Shown piece after piece: positions 62,401 through 64,000 of a stretch of 64,000 nucleotides of DNA. Source of the DNA: Paramacrobiotus metropolitanus. Its lineage: Eukaryota; Tardigrada; Eutardigrada; Parachela; Macrobiotidae. The DNA is taken from the NCBI RefSeq assembly GCF_019649055.1, contig NW_026570236.1, forward strand, positions 1,116,001 through 1,180,000. Reading direction: 5' to 3'. Within the stretch, counting starts at the first letter, position 1. Each line of letters begins with the position of its first letter. Below the pieces are notes generated by a model. The model ran no database searches, had not been told where the DNA came from, and was given only the letters and a program-made list of their open reading frames with translations. Position numbers and translations under genes: made by a program.

Positions 62401-64000
62401 TTTTGCAGACTGTGTATACAATGAATACAACCCATAATTCCACGTTAGCACCGACTGGAAAACGTCTTAAATGGAAACTGGGACAGGCCCCACCTGATCG
62501 TCCAAGATGCGGTTTACAGAATGATCAGTGCAAAGATCAAACGATAATGTATATCGCCATTGGTGTCGCGGTTGGAGCTGTGACGCTTATTGGTTTGTTG
62601 TCAGTTGGAGCCGTTGTTATTATAAAGTAAGGCCACACTCCATTACAAAGCTATTTTCGCCAAATGAATAGTCACGGTTCATTGAATACCAGATGTTCTC
62701 TAAAAAACTGAAAACATGAATCGTTGACCTTTGTCTAGACGTCAACGTCAGCGAGCCGATCTGCTTTCCGGCTGGTGGCATATCGCACCGACGGAGCTCG
62801 CCGAACCCATGGCATCCAAGGTTCCATCCCAAGCTCACACCCAGAACGCATCAAACGCTCATAGCGTGCACAATTCACAGTTTATGAATCTTATTAGACC
62901 AACATCTCAAGCTTCGCAGAATTCGGCTGCCGACAGCGCTCATTCCGAGCAAACGACAGTTAGAAGACCGTATCAATGGAAATCCTTACAACCACACCAC
63001 AAAGTCGTACTGAGGGGAGAAGAAGAATGGATGACACCAATGCAGTTCCAGATCAGCAATGCAGCGGACTTATCATGGGACTGTCTCAAATTTTTCCAAA
63101 AGGTCCGCAAAAGGAAATATTGTGCCAATGCGCTGAGAGGTTTATATTAAATATAATCAGCATGTTCTGCTAATTCACTTTTAGACTACATCGTTGTTGA
63201 TTTTTACTTTCTCTTATGCAGCGTACTTTTTTTGAGAGATTCGAGTTCGCAAAAGTCACGCACCAATGTCAGTTTATTTCTTAAATGCATATATAGACGA
63301 AAATACGAGTAACAGCAGCATTCATTAAGCGGAGTTCAAATTCAATCAGTTTTTCGGATGCCTTTTTCAAATAATGCGCTTAAGTGATTTAATTTACTAT
63401 TTCTTAGATACGGAATCTACGCCACCCGAATATGAACGCGTTTATTGGTGTGTGTACGGAAATCAAACAAGGCATCGTCGAGGGATATGCGGAGCGAGGT
63501 TCGTTGGCGGATCTGATGGCTTCAGAAAAACCGGTGGACAAAGACATGAAAGTCTCCCTGATGATTGATCTAGTCCAGGTAATTAACGGTTTTTCCCTTT
63601 AATCTGCGGAATATAATCTGGTTTCTTTATTCTTCCAGGGTCTGGTCTTTCTTCATAACTCCGTATTAGGAAGCCACGGCGACCTGCGCAGCACCAAATG
63701 CGTCATTGATAAAGTATTCTCATTAAAAATCGCCGATTGCGCTAACGAACCCATCAAGCGGTACTTTCGTGCTGTGGATCTGAATATGATGAAAAATCCT
63801 CTTGACCAATTGTGGACCAGTCCGGAAGTGCTGCGTTCACTGGCTTCCCCGCAGACCACAACCAACGATATGTATTCTTTCGCCATTATTCTCTTTGAGA
63901 TCCTGCGACAAGTGGGACCATTCTGTCTGGGACATCCTGCTAGGCTTTCTGAAAAACAAGCTGCCGGTACCGTTATAATTTACTTTCAATCTTTTAAACT
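59428..64000 (+). CDS. receptor-type (particulate) guanylyl cyclase, 3' end beyond window
   Basis: Fifteen exons: 59428-59761, 60227-60268, 60372-60396, 60619-60665, 60882-61154, 61227-61270, 61409-61447, 61588-61656, 61724-61858, 62031-62081, 62145-62321, 62409-62626, 62739-63102, 63408-63578, 63639-about 63966. Signal peptide (MQAQYAIVNFLLLYW), then about 445 residues of ANF-receptor-type ectodomain (MHIAVLSTGKMYNSGYGMAA; LEKFKWKSVAFIEDQ; SVLVIRPFVPDFSGI). One membrane segment (IAIGVAVGAVTLIGLLSVGA) follows. The intracellular kinase-homology domain has IRNLRHPNMNAFIGVCTEI, ERGSLADLM, LVFLHNSVLGSHGDLRSTKC and SLKIADCANEP. HGDL replaces HRD and ADC replaces DFG, as expected for the pseudokinase of receptor cyclases. 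The cyclase catalytic domain must lie past 64000. Such receptors turn peptide or other signals into cGMP; ligand unknown. Confidence 0.9.

Noticed and set aside
1-64000. CRISPR array, prokaryotic operon, rRNA or tRNA genes
   Set aside because: None seen; all supported genes are spliced eukaryotic genes.

Overview
This is eukaryotic DNA from a small-genome animal. Every recognisable gene is split by GT-AG introns, mostly 50-700 nt, and the standard genetic code is used. The families are animal ones: a SMYD-type SET protein, dermatopontin-like secreted proteins, a COUP-TF/seven-up nuclear receptor and a receptor guanylyl cyclase. The compact genes and protein divergence suggest an ecdysozoan, possibly a tardigrade. 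That placement is inference; no sequence here proves it.

Layout, left to right. A diverged SMYD-like gene (+, about 314-2155, start not found) is followed by a gene-poor stretch. Two tandem dermatopontin-like paralogues (+, 4163-7227 and 7871-11811) have nine exons each with identical internal exon sizes, including two consecutive 22-nt microexons. The second carries a foldback element in intron 1. It converges on MCCC2, the mitochondrial methylcrotonoyl-CoA carboxylase beta subunit (-, 14 exons, 12182-16592). MCCC2 lies head-to-head with a drebrin-like actin-binding protein gene (+, 14 coding exons, 20536-31103). A dead hAT transposon with an exact 8-bp target duplication (16717-19618) sits between their 5' ends. 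Intron 10 of the drebrin-like gene is a nest of inverted-repeat elements.

A 13-kb region without convincing genes (31104-44190) precedes the COUP-TF/NR2F gene (+, 3 exons, 44191-51917, long introns), and another 6.6-kb gene-poor stretch follows it. This gene-poor setting is typical of a developmental regulator. A tiny secreted six-cysteine (knottin-like) peptide gene (+, 58511-58829) and the 5' two-thirds of a receptor guanylyl cyclase gene (+, from 59428, running off the right edge) close the window.

The genes do not form one pathway: leucine catabolism (MCCC2), actin and endocytosis (drebrin-like), extracellular matrix (dermatopontin-like), cGMP signalling (rGC) and transcription (NR2F, SMYD) are neighbours by position only. 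Main points of interest: the paired 22-nt microexons, triplication of coiled-coil exons in the drebrin-like gene, the SET protein that has lost the NHSCDPN core, several foldback elements, and an 8-mer (TACGAGTA/TACTCGTA) found at least 17 times in non-coding DNA. Exon coordinates were read by eye from splice signals, reading phase and homology.
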